Source: an uncultured Oscillospiraceae bacterium | Lineage (GTDB): Bacteria > Bacillota > Clostridia > Oscillospirales > Acutalibacteraceae | Assembly (NCBI GenBank): GCA_900544515.1 | Contig: UQVI01000007.1 | Span: forward strand, 1-22,323 | Reading direction: 5' to 3' | Length of the DNA: 22,323 bases | Shown here: in pieces, positions 15,204 through 22,323 of the stretch | How positions within the stretch are numbered: position 1 is the first letter of the stretch | Layout: each line of letters opens with the position of its first letter | Notes under the pieces: generated by a model | Seen by the model: the letters and a program-made list of their open reading frames with translations, nothing else | Database searches by the model: none | Told to the model about the DNA's origin: nothing | Translations under genes and position numbers: made by a program

Positions 15204-17099
15204 TTAGTTTTTCTTTTTTGTTTCTTTTTTCTCAAGATATATTGCGGAAAGTCCGTTCAGCTTTACACCGATGCTCTGGTCAAGGCCGTGCATCGGAAAT
15301 TTTTTAGCCTTGTATGTTCCGGATATACGTGGTTTTGTGCCGCCGTATTTTTCAAGGGAGGTGTCAAGAACGACCTTGTATGTTGCATTTTCAGGTACGC
15401 CGATTCTGTACTCGTCAAAGCTGTTCGGCGTAAAGTTAAATATAGCAATAAGTTCCTTACCTTTTTTGTCAATTCTTCTGAATGCTATAATGGAATTTGC
15501 ATTGTCCTCGCTTGATATCCACTGAAAGCCCTCCCAGCTGTAATCAATCTCCCAGAGTGCAGAATGTTTTTTATAGAATGTATTCAGATCTTTGGTGAAG
15601 CCGAGCATTTTTCTGTGCTTTTCATAATCCAGCAGCAGCCAGTCAAGTCCCTGCTTGTAGTTCCACTCAATGAATTGTCCAAATTCACTGCCCATAAATA
15701 ACAGCTTTTTTCCGGGATGAGCAAACATATATGCAAGGAAGAGGCGCAAGCCGTCGAACTTCATATCGTAGTCGCCCGGCATCTTATTTATAAGACTTGC
15801 CTTGCCGTGTACAACCTCATCGTGGCTGATAGGTAAAACAAAGTTTTCGCTGAAAGCATAGAAAAAGCTGAAAGTAATGCAGCTGTGATTCCCTTTTCTG
15901 AAAAGAGGATCCATAGAAGTATAGCGAAGCATATCATTCATCCAGCCCATATTCCACTTGAAGTTGAAACCGAGACCGCCTATGTCGGTAGGCATTGTAA
16001 TCATCGGCCAGGCTGTTGATTCCTCAGCAATCATCATTACCTCAGGGTGTTCGCTGAACATTGCACAGTTGAGCTCCTTGAAAAATTCAACTGCCTCAAG
16101 ATTTTCACGTCCGCCGTTTTTGTTCGGTGTCCATTCTCCGTTTTCTCTGCCGTAGTCAAGATAAAGCATGGATGCTACTGCATCAACTCGCAGGCCGTCA
16201 AAATGAAATTTATCAACCCAGTACATAGCTGATGAAATCAGGAAGGATTTAACCTCGCTCTTGCCGTAATCAAAAACTCTTGTTCCCCATTCCTTGTGTT
16301 CACCTTTTTTCAGATCGGAATATTCGTAGGTGCACTCTCCGTCAAATTCGTAAAGACCGTATGCATCTTTAGGGAAATGTGCAGGTACCCAGTCAAGAAT
16401 CACTCCGATTTCAGCCTTATGGCAGGAATCAATAAAATACATTAAGTCCTCAGGCTTGCCGTATCGTGATGTGGGAGCAAAGTAGCTTGTAACCTGATAT
16501 CCCCATGAGCCGTCAAATGGATATTCCATTATCGGCATCATTTCGATATGTGTGTAGCCCATATCCTTTACGTAGGGAATAAGCTCATCTGCCATTTGAC
16601 GGTAGGACAGGAAATCACCGTTTTCGTGCTGCTTCCATGAGCCGAAATGGATTTCATAAATATTGACAGGCTTTTCAAGAATGTTGCCGTTCTTTGATTT
16701 TTTATACCACTTTTCATCTTTCCACTTGTACTCAATATCTCCGTAAACTTTGGATGCAGTTCCGGGACGTGTTTCAGCGTGGAAAGCATAAGGGTCAGCC
16801 TTCATATTCATTCCGCCGCTTTTTGTGCGTATTGCATATTTATAGCAGTCAAAGACCAATATATCATCAATTTCGATTTCCCATATACCCGGTGAAATCT
16901 GATTCATAATGTTAATGTTTTCATCCCAGCCGTTGAAATCACCCACAACAGAAACAGCGACTGCGTGCGGTGCCCACACTCTGAAAACAAATCGTCCGTC
17001 ATCTATTTTATGACAGCCGAAGAATTCATATGACTTATAGTTTTTTCCGCTGTGGAAAAGATAGAGCGGAAATTCATATTCATGTTTTATTTCTGACAT
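15204..17099 (-). CDS. glgB: 1,4-alpha-glucan branching enzyme (GH13)
   Basis: This 631-residue enzyme cuts alpha-1,4-glucan chains and rejoins them as alpha-1,6 branches. An N-terminal CBM48 domain (about residues 25-115, with VWAPHAVAVSVVGDFNGW) precedes the GH13 barrel. The nucleophile is D306 in RVDAVAS, the acid/base is in the AEES motif (E359/E360), and the transition-state H426-D427 is in PISHDEVVHGK. The C-terminal beta domain is complete. It lacks the extra N1 domain of E. coli GlgB, like the shorter Bacillus type. The ribosome site AAGGAGATG precedes the ATG. It is the first gene of glgB-glgC-glgD-glgA, with its own promoter at 17173-17201. Confidence 0.97.
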   Translation of the reverse strand: MSEIKHEYEFPLYLFHSGKNYKSYEFFGCHKIDDGRFVFRVWAPHAVAVSVVGDFNGWDENINIMNQISPGIWEIEIDDILVFDCYKYAIRTKSGGMNMKADPYAFHAETRPGTASKVYGDIEYKWKDEKWYKKSKNGNILEKPVNIYEIHFGSWKQHENGDFLSYRQMADELIPYVKDMGYTHIEMMPIMEYPFDGSWGYQVTSYFAPTSRYGKPEDLMYFIDSCHKAEIGVILDWVPAHFPKDAYGLYEFDGECTYEYSDLKKGEHKEWGTRVFDYGKSEVKSFLISSAMYWVDKFHFDGLRVDAVASMLYLDYGRENGEWTPNKNGGRENLEAVEFFKELNCAMFSEHPEVMMIAEESTAWPMITMPTDIGGLGFNFKWNMGWMNDMLRYTSMDPLFRKGNHSCITFSFFYAFSENFVLPISHDEVVHGKASLINKMPGDYDMKFDGLRLFLAYMFAHPGKKLLFMGSEFGQFIEWNYKQGLDWLLLDYEKHRKMLGFTKDLNTFYKKHSALWEIDYSWEGFQWISSEDNANSIIAFRRIDKKGKELIAIFNFTPNSFDEYRIGVPENATYKVVLDTSLEKYGGTKPRISGTYKAKKFPMHGLDQSIGVKLNGLSAIYLEKKETKKKN

Positions 17100-17172
17100 T
17101 TTACATCTCCTTCTTCAGGTAAGTATCACACGTGAAACCGATTTTTTATAGCTATCGATTTTATATAACAAC

Positions 17173-17201
17173 ATAATAACACTATTACAAAGAATAATCA
17201 A
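17173..17201 (-). promoter_or_regulatory. Promoter of the glycogen operon
   Basis: On the minus strand, TTGATT (17201-17196), a 17-base spacer and TATTAT (17178-17173) are preceded by TG as an extended -10. It stands about 74 bases before the glgB ATG. It diverges from the promoter of the ANTAR gene across a 275-base AT-rich intergenic region, in which I see no other gene and no clear operator. Confidence 0.65.
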
Positions 17202-17308
17202 GTTGTTTTTGTTCAGTTTGTTACAAAAAAAAACATAAATTTATAAAAATATGTGTAATTTGTCGCAATGACATAAACTGAAATTTAATAAATTAACCAT
17301 TTTTGGTA

Positions 17309-17338
17309 TTGAATGTAAGCGGATACATATGTTATAAT
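17309..17338 (+). promoter_or_regulatory. Promoter of the ANTAR-dapF unit
   Basis: TTGAAT (17309-17314), an 18-base spacer and a consensus TATAAT (17333-17338) preceded by TGT (extended -10). The transcript would start about 30 bases before the ATG at 17375. Confidence 0.7.
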
Positions 17339-17362
17339 ATAAAAGATTTATTAATAGCAGGG

Positions 17363-17370
17363 AAGGGTGA
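17363..17370 (+). promoter_or_regulatory. Ribosome binding site that decides the ANTAR-protein start
   Basis: AAGGGTGA stands just before ATG 17375. The longer frame from TTG 17303 would start upstream of the promoter's own -35 box and has no ribosome site, so it is rejected. Confidence 0.8.
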
Positions 17371-17374
17371 TGCT

Positions 17375-17893
17375 ATGAAGGAAATAATTATTGCATACCC
17401 TATAAAAGCCACTGCTTTACAGCTTCGTTCCATGCTTGAAAATGAAGGCTTTCATGTTTCATATGTTTGTGCAACAGGTGCAAGTGTTCTGAGCATTGCT
17501 CAGGATCTGCGTGAGGGTGTTGTTGTCTGTGCTTCCATTTTAAGTGATATGGGTGCAGGAATACTTTCAGAACATCTGCCGGTAGGTTTTGATGTTGTGG
17601 CACTGTCTAAAAACGGCAGGGAAGAGTATATGGGCAATCTGATTAATCTGCCTCTTCCGGTTCACAGAGATGAATTTTTGCAGACGGTTTCCATTCTTGT
17701 CAGCACACGCTCCTCCTTCACTCAGCGAAAGGGCAATGACAATGAGATTATTTCAAATGCAAAGCTGATTTTAATGAACAGTAAAAATATCACGGAAAGT
17801 CAGGCACACCAGTATCTGCAGAAGGAAAGTATGCATACAGGAAAGAAGATTGTTGACCTGGCAAAGGAAATTATAAATGACTTTACCGAATAA
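17375..17893 (+). CDS. ANTAR-domain RNA-binding regulator with degenerate receiver domain
   Basis: This 172-residue protein has two parts. Residues 1-110 resemble a response-regulator receiver but lack its key residues. The acidic pair at the start is replaced by A7-Y8-P9, the phospho-acceptor position falls in VVVCASIL with no Asp, and the conserved Lys before Pro is missing (LPLPVHRDE). Residues 122-170 are an ANTAR domain (AKLILMNSKNITESQAHQYL, then ...GKKIVDLAKEII), a three-helix RNA-binding unit that classically grips paired six-base-loop hairpins and prevents termination. The target RNA is unknown and no such tandem hairpin was found in this window. It has its own extended -10 promoter, and dapF follows 18 bases after its stop, so it likely leads the dapF-dapL transcript. 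Domain identity is firm for ANTAR and moderate for the pseudo-receiver. Confidence 0.85.
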   Translation: MKEIIIAYPIKATALQLRSMLENEGFHVSYVCATGASVLSIAQDLREGVVVCASILSDMGAGILSEHLPVGFDVVALSKNGREEYMGNLINLPLPVHRDEFLQTVSILVSTRSSFTQRKGNDNEIISNAKLILMNSKNITESQAHQYLQKESMHTGKKIVDLAKEIINDFTE

Positions 17894-17911
17894 CTGAAGG
17901 ACTGATTATTT

Positions 17912-18754
17912 ATGAAATTTACAAAAATGCACGGCTGCGGCAATGATTATGTATACATTGATTGCTTTAAAGAAAATGTCGAAGATGAGGAGAAGGCAGC
18001 AATTATTTTATCGGACCGCCATTTTGGCGTAGGCGGTGATGGTATGATATTGATTAAAAAGGGTACCAAAGCAGATTTTGAAATGGTTATGTATAATGCT
18101 GATGGTTCAAGAGGTGCAATGTGCGGAAATGGTATACGCTGTGTTGCAAAATATGTTTATGATAACAAACTGACGGATAAAACCTCAGTTTCAATTGAAT
18201 CTATGGGTGCGGTAAAATATATTGACCTGACTGTTGAAAATGGTGTGGCTGTAAGTGCCAGAGTTGATATGGGTGCACCGATATTGAAATCAGCTGATAT
18301 TCCGGTTAATAGCGATAATGAAAAGGTTGTGAATGAAAAAATCACAATCGGCACAAGAGATTTTAATATGACCTGTGTCTCAATGGGGAATCCGCACGCT
18401 GTTATGTTTATTAATGAAAGTCCTAAGGATTTTGATTTGAATTATTATGGCGCTTTGTTTGAGAGCAATACCGATGTTTTTCCTGACAGAGTAAATGCTG
18501 AGTTTGCAAGAGTGGTAGACAGAAAAAATATTGAAATGCGTGTTTACGAACGCGGCACAGGAGAAACACTGGCCTGCGGAACAGGTACCTGTGCAACTGT
18601 TGTTGCGGCGATTCTTAACGGACTTGTTGATAACGATGTTACAGTTCACCTTATCGGTGGTGATCTTCAGATCAGCTGGAGCGGCAATGAAGGTGACAGT
18701 GTATTTATGACAGGTCCTGCAGCAACTGTCTTTACAGGTGAAATCAATATATAA
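17912..18754 (+). CDS. dapF: Diaminopimelate epimerase
   Basis: This 280-residue, PLP-independent epimerase converts LL-diaminopimelate to meso-diaminopimelate for peptidoglycan and lysine. The two catalytic cysteines are present: C71 in GAMCGNGIRC and C222 in ETLACGTGTC. The N-terminal F-x-K-M-H-G-C-G-N-D-Y signature and the two mirrored halves of the fold are also present. The length is typical. The SD AAGGA (17897-17901) precedes the ATG. It sits directly between the ANTAR gene and dapL, which makes its substrate. Confidence 0.98.
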   Translation: MKFTKMHGCGNDYVYIDCFKENVEDEEKAAIILSDRHFGVGGDGMILIKKGTKADFEMVMYNADGSRGAMCGNGIRCVAKYVYDNKLTDKTSVSIESMGAVKYIDLTVENGVAVSARVDMGAPILKSADIPVNSDNEKVVNEKITIGTRDFNMTCVSMGNPHAVMFINESPKDFDLNYYGALFESNTDVFPDRVNAEFARVVDRKNIEMRVYERGTGETLACGTGTCATVVAAILNGLVDNDVTVHLIGGDLQISWSGNEGDSVFMTGPAATVFTGEINI

Positions 18755-18789
18755 TTTCAGTAAACAAACGCAATGGAGGTTTAAAGTAT

Positions 18790-20007
18790 ATGAAGATTAA
18801 TGAAAATTTTTTGAAGATTGAGGCCAGCTATCTTTTCTCAACTGTTGCAAAGAAGCAGAGAGAATATCAGGCTGCTCACCCTGAGGCTGATGTAATCCGC
18901 CTTTCAATCGGTGATGTAACAAAGCCGCTTGCACCTGTGGTTATTGAGGCTATGCATAAAGCCGTTGATGAAATGGCAAGCGAGGATACCTTCAGAGGTT
19001 ATCCGCCTGAGTATGGATATGATTTCATTCTTGAGGCAATTCAGAAGCATGATTATGCTGACAGAGGAATTGATATTGCTAAGGATGAAATATTCCTTTC
19101 AGATGGTGCGAAATCAGACTGCGGCAATATCGGAGATATTTTTGCAGTAGACAACAAGGTTGCAATCTGTGACCCTGTTTACCCTGTATATGTTGATACG
19201 AATATTATGGCAGGCAGAAGCGGTGAGAAAAACGAGGATGGCCTGTGGTCAAATATCATTTATATGCCTTGTACTGCAGAGAATCATTTCACACCTGATA
19301 TCCCTGAGGAGATTCCGGATGTAATTTATCTTTGCTTTCCAAACAATCCTACTGGTATGGTTGCTACAAAGGAGCAGTTGAAGAAATGGGTTGACTTTGC
19401 CAATGAGCATAACTCACTGATTCTTTTTGACTCAGCCTATGAAGCATTTGTTGTTGATGATAATATTCCGAAGTCCATTTATGAAATTGAGGGTGCTAAA
19501 ACCTGTGCTATTGAGCTTCGCTCATTCTCAAAGACAGCAGGCTTTACAGGTATGCGCTGCGGTTATACTGTAGTTCCTAAGGACTTGAAGTTTAATGGGA
19601 CAAGCCTTAATCCTATGTGGGCCCGCCGTCAGGCTACAAAGTTCAATGGTGTATCCTATATCACGCAGAGAGCTGCTGAGGCAATTTATACAGAAGAGGG
19701 TCAGAAGCAGATTAAAGAGGCTCTTTCCTATTATCAGAAGAATGCAAGAGTGATTTATGACGGACTCTGTGATGCAGGCTTTGAATGCTACGGCGGTGTA
19801 AATTCGCCATATGTATGGCTTAGGGTTCCTGAGGGATATACCTCGTGGGAGTTCTTTGATGAACTGCTTGAAAAGTGCCAGGTTGTAGGCACACCGGGTT
19901 CAGGCTTCGGTCCTGCCGGTGAAGGCTATTTCAGATTAACAGCCTTCGGCAATGCTGAAAAAACGGTTGAAGCAGTTGAAAGAATCAAGGCAGTATATAA
20001 AAGATAA
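18790..20007 (+). CDS. dapL: LL-diaminopimelate aminotransferase
   Basis: This 405-residue, fold-type I PLP aminotransferase makes LL-diaminopimelate directly from tetrahydrodipicolinate with glutamate, replacing the DapD/DapC/DapE steps. The PLP lysine is K248 in RSFSKTAGFTGMRCGY. FPNNPTG (about 183-189) and FDSAYEAF are cofactor-binding stretches, and YPPEYGYDFI is typical of DapL. The length matches the family (about 410). The GGAGGT ribosome site is 13 bases before the ATG. It follows dapF by 35 bases, so the two consecutive steps are likely co-transcribed. MalY/PatB-like or general aspartate aminotransferases are less likely given the motifs and neighbour. Confidence 0.97.
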   Translation: MKINENFLKIEASYLFSTVAKKQREYQAAHPEADVIRLSIGDVTKPLAPVVIEAMHKAVDEMASEDTFRGYPPEYGYDFILEAIQKHDYADRGIDIAKDEIFLSDGAKSDCGNIGDIFAVDNKVAICDPVYPVYVDTNIMAGRSGEKNEDGLWSNIIYMPCTAENHFTPDIPEEIPDVIYLCFPNNPTGMVATKEQLKKWVDFANEHNSLILFDSAYEAFVVDDNIPKSIYEIEGAKTCAIELRSFSKTAGFTGMRCGYTVVPKDLKFNGTSLNPMWARRQATKFNGVSYITQRAAEAIYTEEGQKQIKEALSYYQKNARVIYDGLCDAGFECYGGVNSPYVWLRVPEGYTSWEFFDELLEKCQVVGTPGSGFGPAGEGYFRLTAFGNAEKTVEAVERIKAVYKR

Positions 20008-20052
20008 TTAAAATGCAGTGATACTGCAAAAAAAGTATATATAATCAATGTT

Positions 20053-20058
20053 GGAGGT
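20053..20058 (+). promoter_or_regulatory. Ribosome binding site that decides the purC start
   Basis: GGAGGT is seven bases before ATG 20066 and lies inside the longer frame that would start at ATG 20048. The family N-terminus also fits 20066. Confidence 0.85.
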
Positions 20059-20065
20059 TTACATT

Positions 20066-20776
20066 ATGAAAAAGACAGAACAGCTCTATGAGGGCAAGGC
20101 AAAAAAAGTTTGGGCAACAGAAGACCCTAATGTTGTAATCGTTGATTACAAGGACGATGCAACTGCATTCAACGGCCTTAAAAAAGGCACAATCGTTGGT
20201 AAGGGTGTTGTCAACAATAAAATGTCAAACTATCTTATGCAGATTCTTGAGAAGAAGGGTGTTCCTACTCACTTTGTTGAGGAACTTTCAGACAGAGAAA
20301 CAGCTGTTAAAAAGGTAACAATCGTTCCCCTTGAAGTTATTATTCGTAACCGTGCAGCAGGCTCAATCTGTAAGAGATTAGGTCTTGAAGAGGGTATGGA
20401 TTTTGTTTGTCCTTCCATTGAATTTTCATACAAGGATGATGATCTCGGCGATCCGCTTATCAATGGTTATCACGCTGTTTCCTGCGGTTTTGCTACTCAG
20501 GAGGATGTTGATACAATCAAAAAAATGGCATTCACAGTAAATGATGTTCTTAAAGAGTACTTTGCATCAATCGGTGTTGAGCTTATCGATTTCAAGCTTG
20601 AGTTTGGTAAAACATCAGACGGTACAATCGTTCTTGCTGATGAAATCAGCCCTGATACCTGCCGTTTCTGGGATATTGAAACACACGAAAAACTTGACAA
20701 GGACCGTTTCCGCAGAGATATGGGCGGTGTAGAAGATGCATATGCTGAAATGATGAAGAGAGTAGGTCTTGACTAA
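20066..20776 (+). CDS. purC: Phosphoribosylaminoimidazole-succinocarboxamide synthase (SAICAR synthetase)
   Basis: This 236-residue ATP-dependent ligase joins aspartate to CAIR in purine synthesis. The start used gives MKKTEQLYEGKAKKV, the expected opening with the LYEGKAK nucleotide loop. The family signature PLEVIIRNRAAGS and the substrate-binding FKLEFG...ADEISPDTCRFWD are both present. The length is that of the short bacterial PurC. Its stop overlaps the purB start by one base (TAATG), so the two are coupled. PurB acts on the PurC product in the next step, as well as on adenylosuccinate. It follows dapL by 58 bases with no terminator between. Confidence 0.98.
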   Translation: MKKTEQLYEGKAKKVWATEDPNVVIVDYKDDATAFNGLKKGTIVGKGVVNNKMSNYLMQILEKKGVPTHFVEELSDRETAVKKVTIVPLEVIIRNRAAGSICKRLGLEEGMDFVCPSIEFSYKDDDLGDPLINGYHAVSCGFATQEDVDTIKKMAFTVNDVLKEYFASIGVELIDFKLEFGKTSDGTIVLADEISPDTCRFWDIETHEKLDKDRFRRDMGGVEDAYAEMMKRVGLD

Positions 20777-22209
20777 TGCCGAATAACACATATAATTCAC
20801 CTTTTAATGCTCGTTATGCATCAAAGGAGATGCAGTATATTTATTCTCCTGATTTTAAATTCAAAACCTGGAGAAAGCTTTGGATTGCTCTTGCTGAAAC
20901 AGAGAACGAGCTTGGTCTCAATGTAACACAGGAACAGATTGATGAGCTTAAGGCACACGCTGAGGACATCAATTATGAGGTTGCACAGGAGTATGAAAAG
21001 AAATTCCGTCACGATGTAATGAGCCATGTTCACGCTTACGGTGAGCAGTGCCCGAATGCAAAGGGTATTATTCATCTTGGTGCAACAAGCTGCTATGTTG
21101 GTGACAATACCGACGTGATTACAATGAAGGAAGCATTGCTCCTTATTAAAAAGAAACTGGTCAATGCGATTTCATCAGTGGCAAAATTTGCTGATGAATA
21201 TAAGGATATGCCTTGTCTCGGATTTACCCATTTCCAGCCTGCTCAGCCTACTACCGTAGGTAAGCGAGCAACACTCTGGCTTATGGATCTGGTAATGGAT
21301 TACGAGGAAATCTGCCACGTAATTGATTCTCTTATGCTTTTAGGCTCAAAGGGTACAACAGGTACACAGGCATCCTTCCTCGAACTGTTTGACGGTGACC
21401 ACGAAAAGTGCAAGGAGCTTGACAGAAAGATTGCTGAAAAAATGGGCTTCAAGGCCTGCTTCCCTGTCAGCGGACAAACCTATGCAAGAAAGCTTGATAC
21501 AATTGTATGCAATTGTCTTGGCTTGATTGCGCAGTCCTGCTGCAAGTTTTCAAATGATTTGAGACTTCTTCAAAATCTTAAGGAAGTTGAAGAGCCTTTT
21601 GAAAAGAATCAGATTGGCTCATCAGCTATGGCTTATAAGCGTAATCCGATGAGAAGTGAGCGCATAGCTTCACTTTCACGTTACGTTATGATTGATGCAC
21701 TTAATCCTGCATGGACAGCATCTGCACAGTGGTTTGAAAGAACACTCGACGATTCTGCAAACAAGCGTGTTTCTGTTGCTGAAGCATTCCTCGCAACCGA
21801 TGGTATTCTTGATTTATATATCAATGTTACTTCAGGTCTTGTGGTTTATCCAAAGGTAATTGAAGCAAGACTTATGAGTGAACTTCCATTTATGGCTACT
21901 GAAAATATTATGATGGATGCCGTAAAGAAGGGTGGAGACCGTCAGGAGCTCCACGAAAAAATCCGTCAGCACTCAATGGCAGCAGGTGCCGTTGTTAAGG
22001 TTGAGGGCGGACAGAACGACCTTGTTGACCGTATTGCAGCTGATCCTGCATTTATGACAACGAAGGAGGAAATTCTTGCCATTCTCAAGCCTGCTAATTT
22101 CGTTGGCAGAGCACCGCAGCAGACAGCTGATTTCCTTAAAGAAACAGTTGCACCTATCCTTGAAAAGGAAAAGGATCTTCTTGGTGTAAGTGTTGAGATT
22201 AATGTGTAA
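20776..22209 (+). CDS. purB: Adenylosuccinate lyase
   Basis: This 477-residue member of the fumarase/aspartase superfamily splits SAICAR to AICAR plus fumarate, and adenylosuccinate to AMP plus fumarate. The superfamily signature G281-S-S-A-M-A-Y-K-R-N-P291 is present with its flexible catalytic serine loop. H152 (GFTHFQPAQPTT) is the likely general acid region, and TSCYVGDNTD (105-113) lines the active site. The length fits the longer PurB subtype. It has no ribosome site of its own outside purC, consistent with the one-base overlap and translational coupling. It is the last gene of the plus-strand cluster. Confidence 0.98.
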   Translation: MPNNTYNSPFNARYASKEMQYIYSPDFKFKTWRKLWIALAETENELGLNVTQEQIDELKAHAEDINYEVAQEYEKKFRHDVMSHVHAYGEQCPNAKGIIHLGATSCYVGDNTDVITMKEALLLIKKKLVNAISSVAKFADEYKDMPCLGFTHFQPAQPTTVGKRATLWLMDLVMDYEEICHVIDSLMLLGSKGTTGTQASFLELFDGDHEKCKELDRKIAEKMGFKACFPVSGQTYARKLDTIVCNCLGLIAQSCCKFSNDLRLLQNLKEVEEPFEKNQIGSSAMAYKRNPMRSERIASLSRYVMIDALNPAWTASAQWFERTLDDSANKRVSVAEAFLATDGILDLYINVTSGLVVYPKVIEARLMSELPFMATENIMMDAVKKGGDRQELHEKIRQHSMAAGAVVKVEGGQNDLVDRIAADPAFMTTKEEILAILKPANFVGRAPQQTADFLKETVAPILEKEKDLLGVSVEINV

Positions 22210-22233
22210 CTTAATATAATATGTATATACAGT

Positions 22234-22264
22234 AAGCCGGCAGTTCGTATTGAACTGCCGGCTT
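22234..22264 (+). terminator. Terminator after purB
   Basis: A GC-rich 13-bp perfect stem (22234-22246 with 22252-22264) has a five-base loop, followed by a short T-rich run (TTTGGTT). It ends the dap-pur transcript; the remaining bases to 22323 show no gene. Confidence 0.8.
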
Positions 22265-22323
22265 TGGTTAGGCAATAGAGAGAAATCCGAACCTGCCCCA
22301 AATGCAGAATGAAAGCGAATTTA

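Noticed and set aside
17303..17374. TTG at 17303 as the ANTAR-protein start
   Set aside because: It overlaps the -35/-10 promoter, lacks a ribosome site, and the added residues do not fit a receiver-like fold.
17102..17374. ANTAR-type tandem hairpins or a riboswitch in the glgB/ANTAR intergenic region
   Set aside because: The region is AT-rich and holds two divergent promoters. I could not find two six-base-loop hairpins or any known riboswitch core.
20014..20028. Small hairpin (six-bp stem, GAT loop) between dapL and purC as a terminator
   Set aside because: The stem is short and is followed by A, not T, on the coding strand.
20040..20045. TATAAT just before purC as a promoter
   Set aside because: A start point seven bases downstream would fall at or inside the purC ribosome site, and there is no -35. 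Read-through from dapL explains expression better.
20048..20065. ATG at 20048 as the purC start
   Set aside because: It would place the ribosome site GGAGGT inside the gene and adds six residues before the conserved start.

Overview
The window is an ordinary chromosomal stretch of a low-to-moderate GC, Gram-positive gut-type Clostridia member, probably Oscillospiraceae/Ruminococcaceae-like. The basis is strong AGGAGG-type ribosome sites, a class I heat-shock operon in the order hrcA-grpE-dnaK-dnaJ under a CIRCE operator, the paired GlgC/GlgD glycogen genes typical of Firmicutes, a DapL-type lysine/meso-DAP route, and an ANTAR-domain regulator. The species cannot be fixed from the sequence alone. 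The first 46 bases are not genomic: they are an Illumina Nextera i7 adapter (index N701) ending in the Tn5 mosaic end, left on the contig edge. No mobile element, CRISPR array, tRNA or rRNA was seen.

Layout. (1) 1-4665, plus strand: adapter; the 3' end of an AraC-family regulator; a cytoplasmic calcineurin-like metallophosphoesterase plus a GPH/MelB-like transporter as a two-gene unit; a CorA-type Mg2+ transporter; an O6-methylguanine-DNA methyltransferase. (2) 4703-6357, minus strand: a two-gene redox unit (ferredoxin-thioredoxin-reductase-like protein, then thioredoxin) and an AraC/effector-binding-domain regulator. (3) 6512-11255, minus strand: dnaJ, dnaK, grpE, hrcA, a perfect CIRCE and a sigma-A promoter. 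(4) 11378-17201, minus strand: a complete glycogen synthesis operon transcribed glgB-glgC-glgD-glgA, with recognisable promoter and terminator. (5) 17309-22264, plus strand: an ANTAR regulator with a degenerate receiver domain, then dapF, dapL, purC, purB and a terminator.

How the parts work together. HrcA represses its own chaperone operon through CIRCE. GlgC/GlgD make ADP-glucose, GlgA polymerises it and GlgB branches it. DapL and DapF are consecutive steps to meso-diaminopimelate. PurC and PurB are consecutive purine steps. The FTR-like protein probably reduces the neighbouring thioredoxin.

I found no convincing brand-new system. The items most worth a second look are the stand-alone FTR-like/thioredoxin pair, the ANTAR protein whose receiver has lost its phosphorylation site, a possible internal translation start that would release the effector-binding half of the AraC protein, a metallophosphoesterase with a changed GNH motif, a glycogen synthase lacking the KxGGL lysine, and the adapter remnant.
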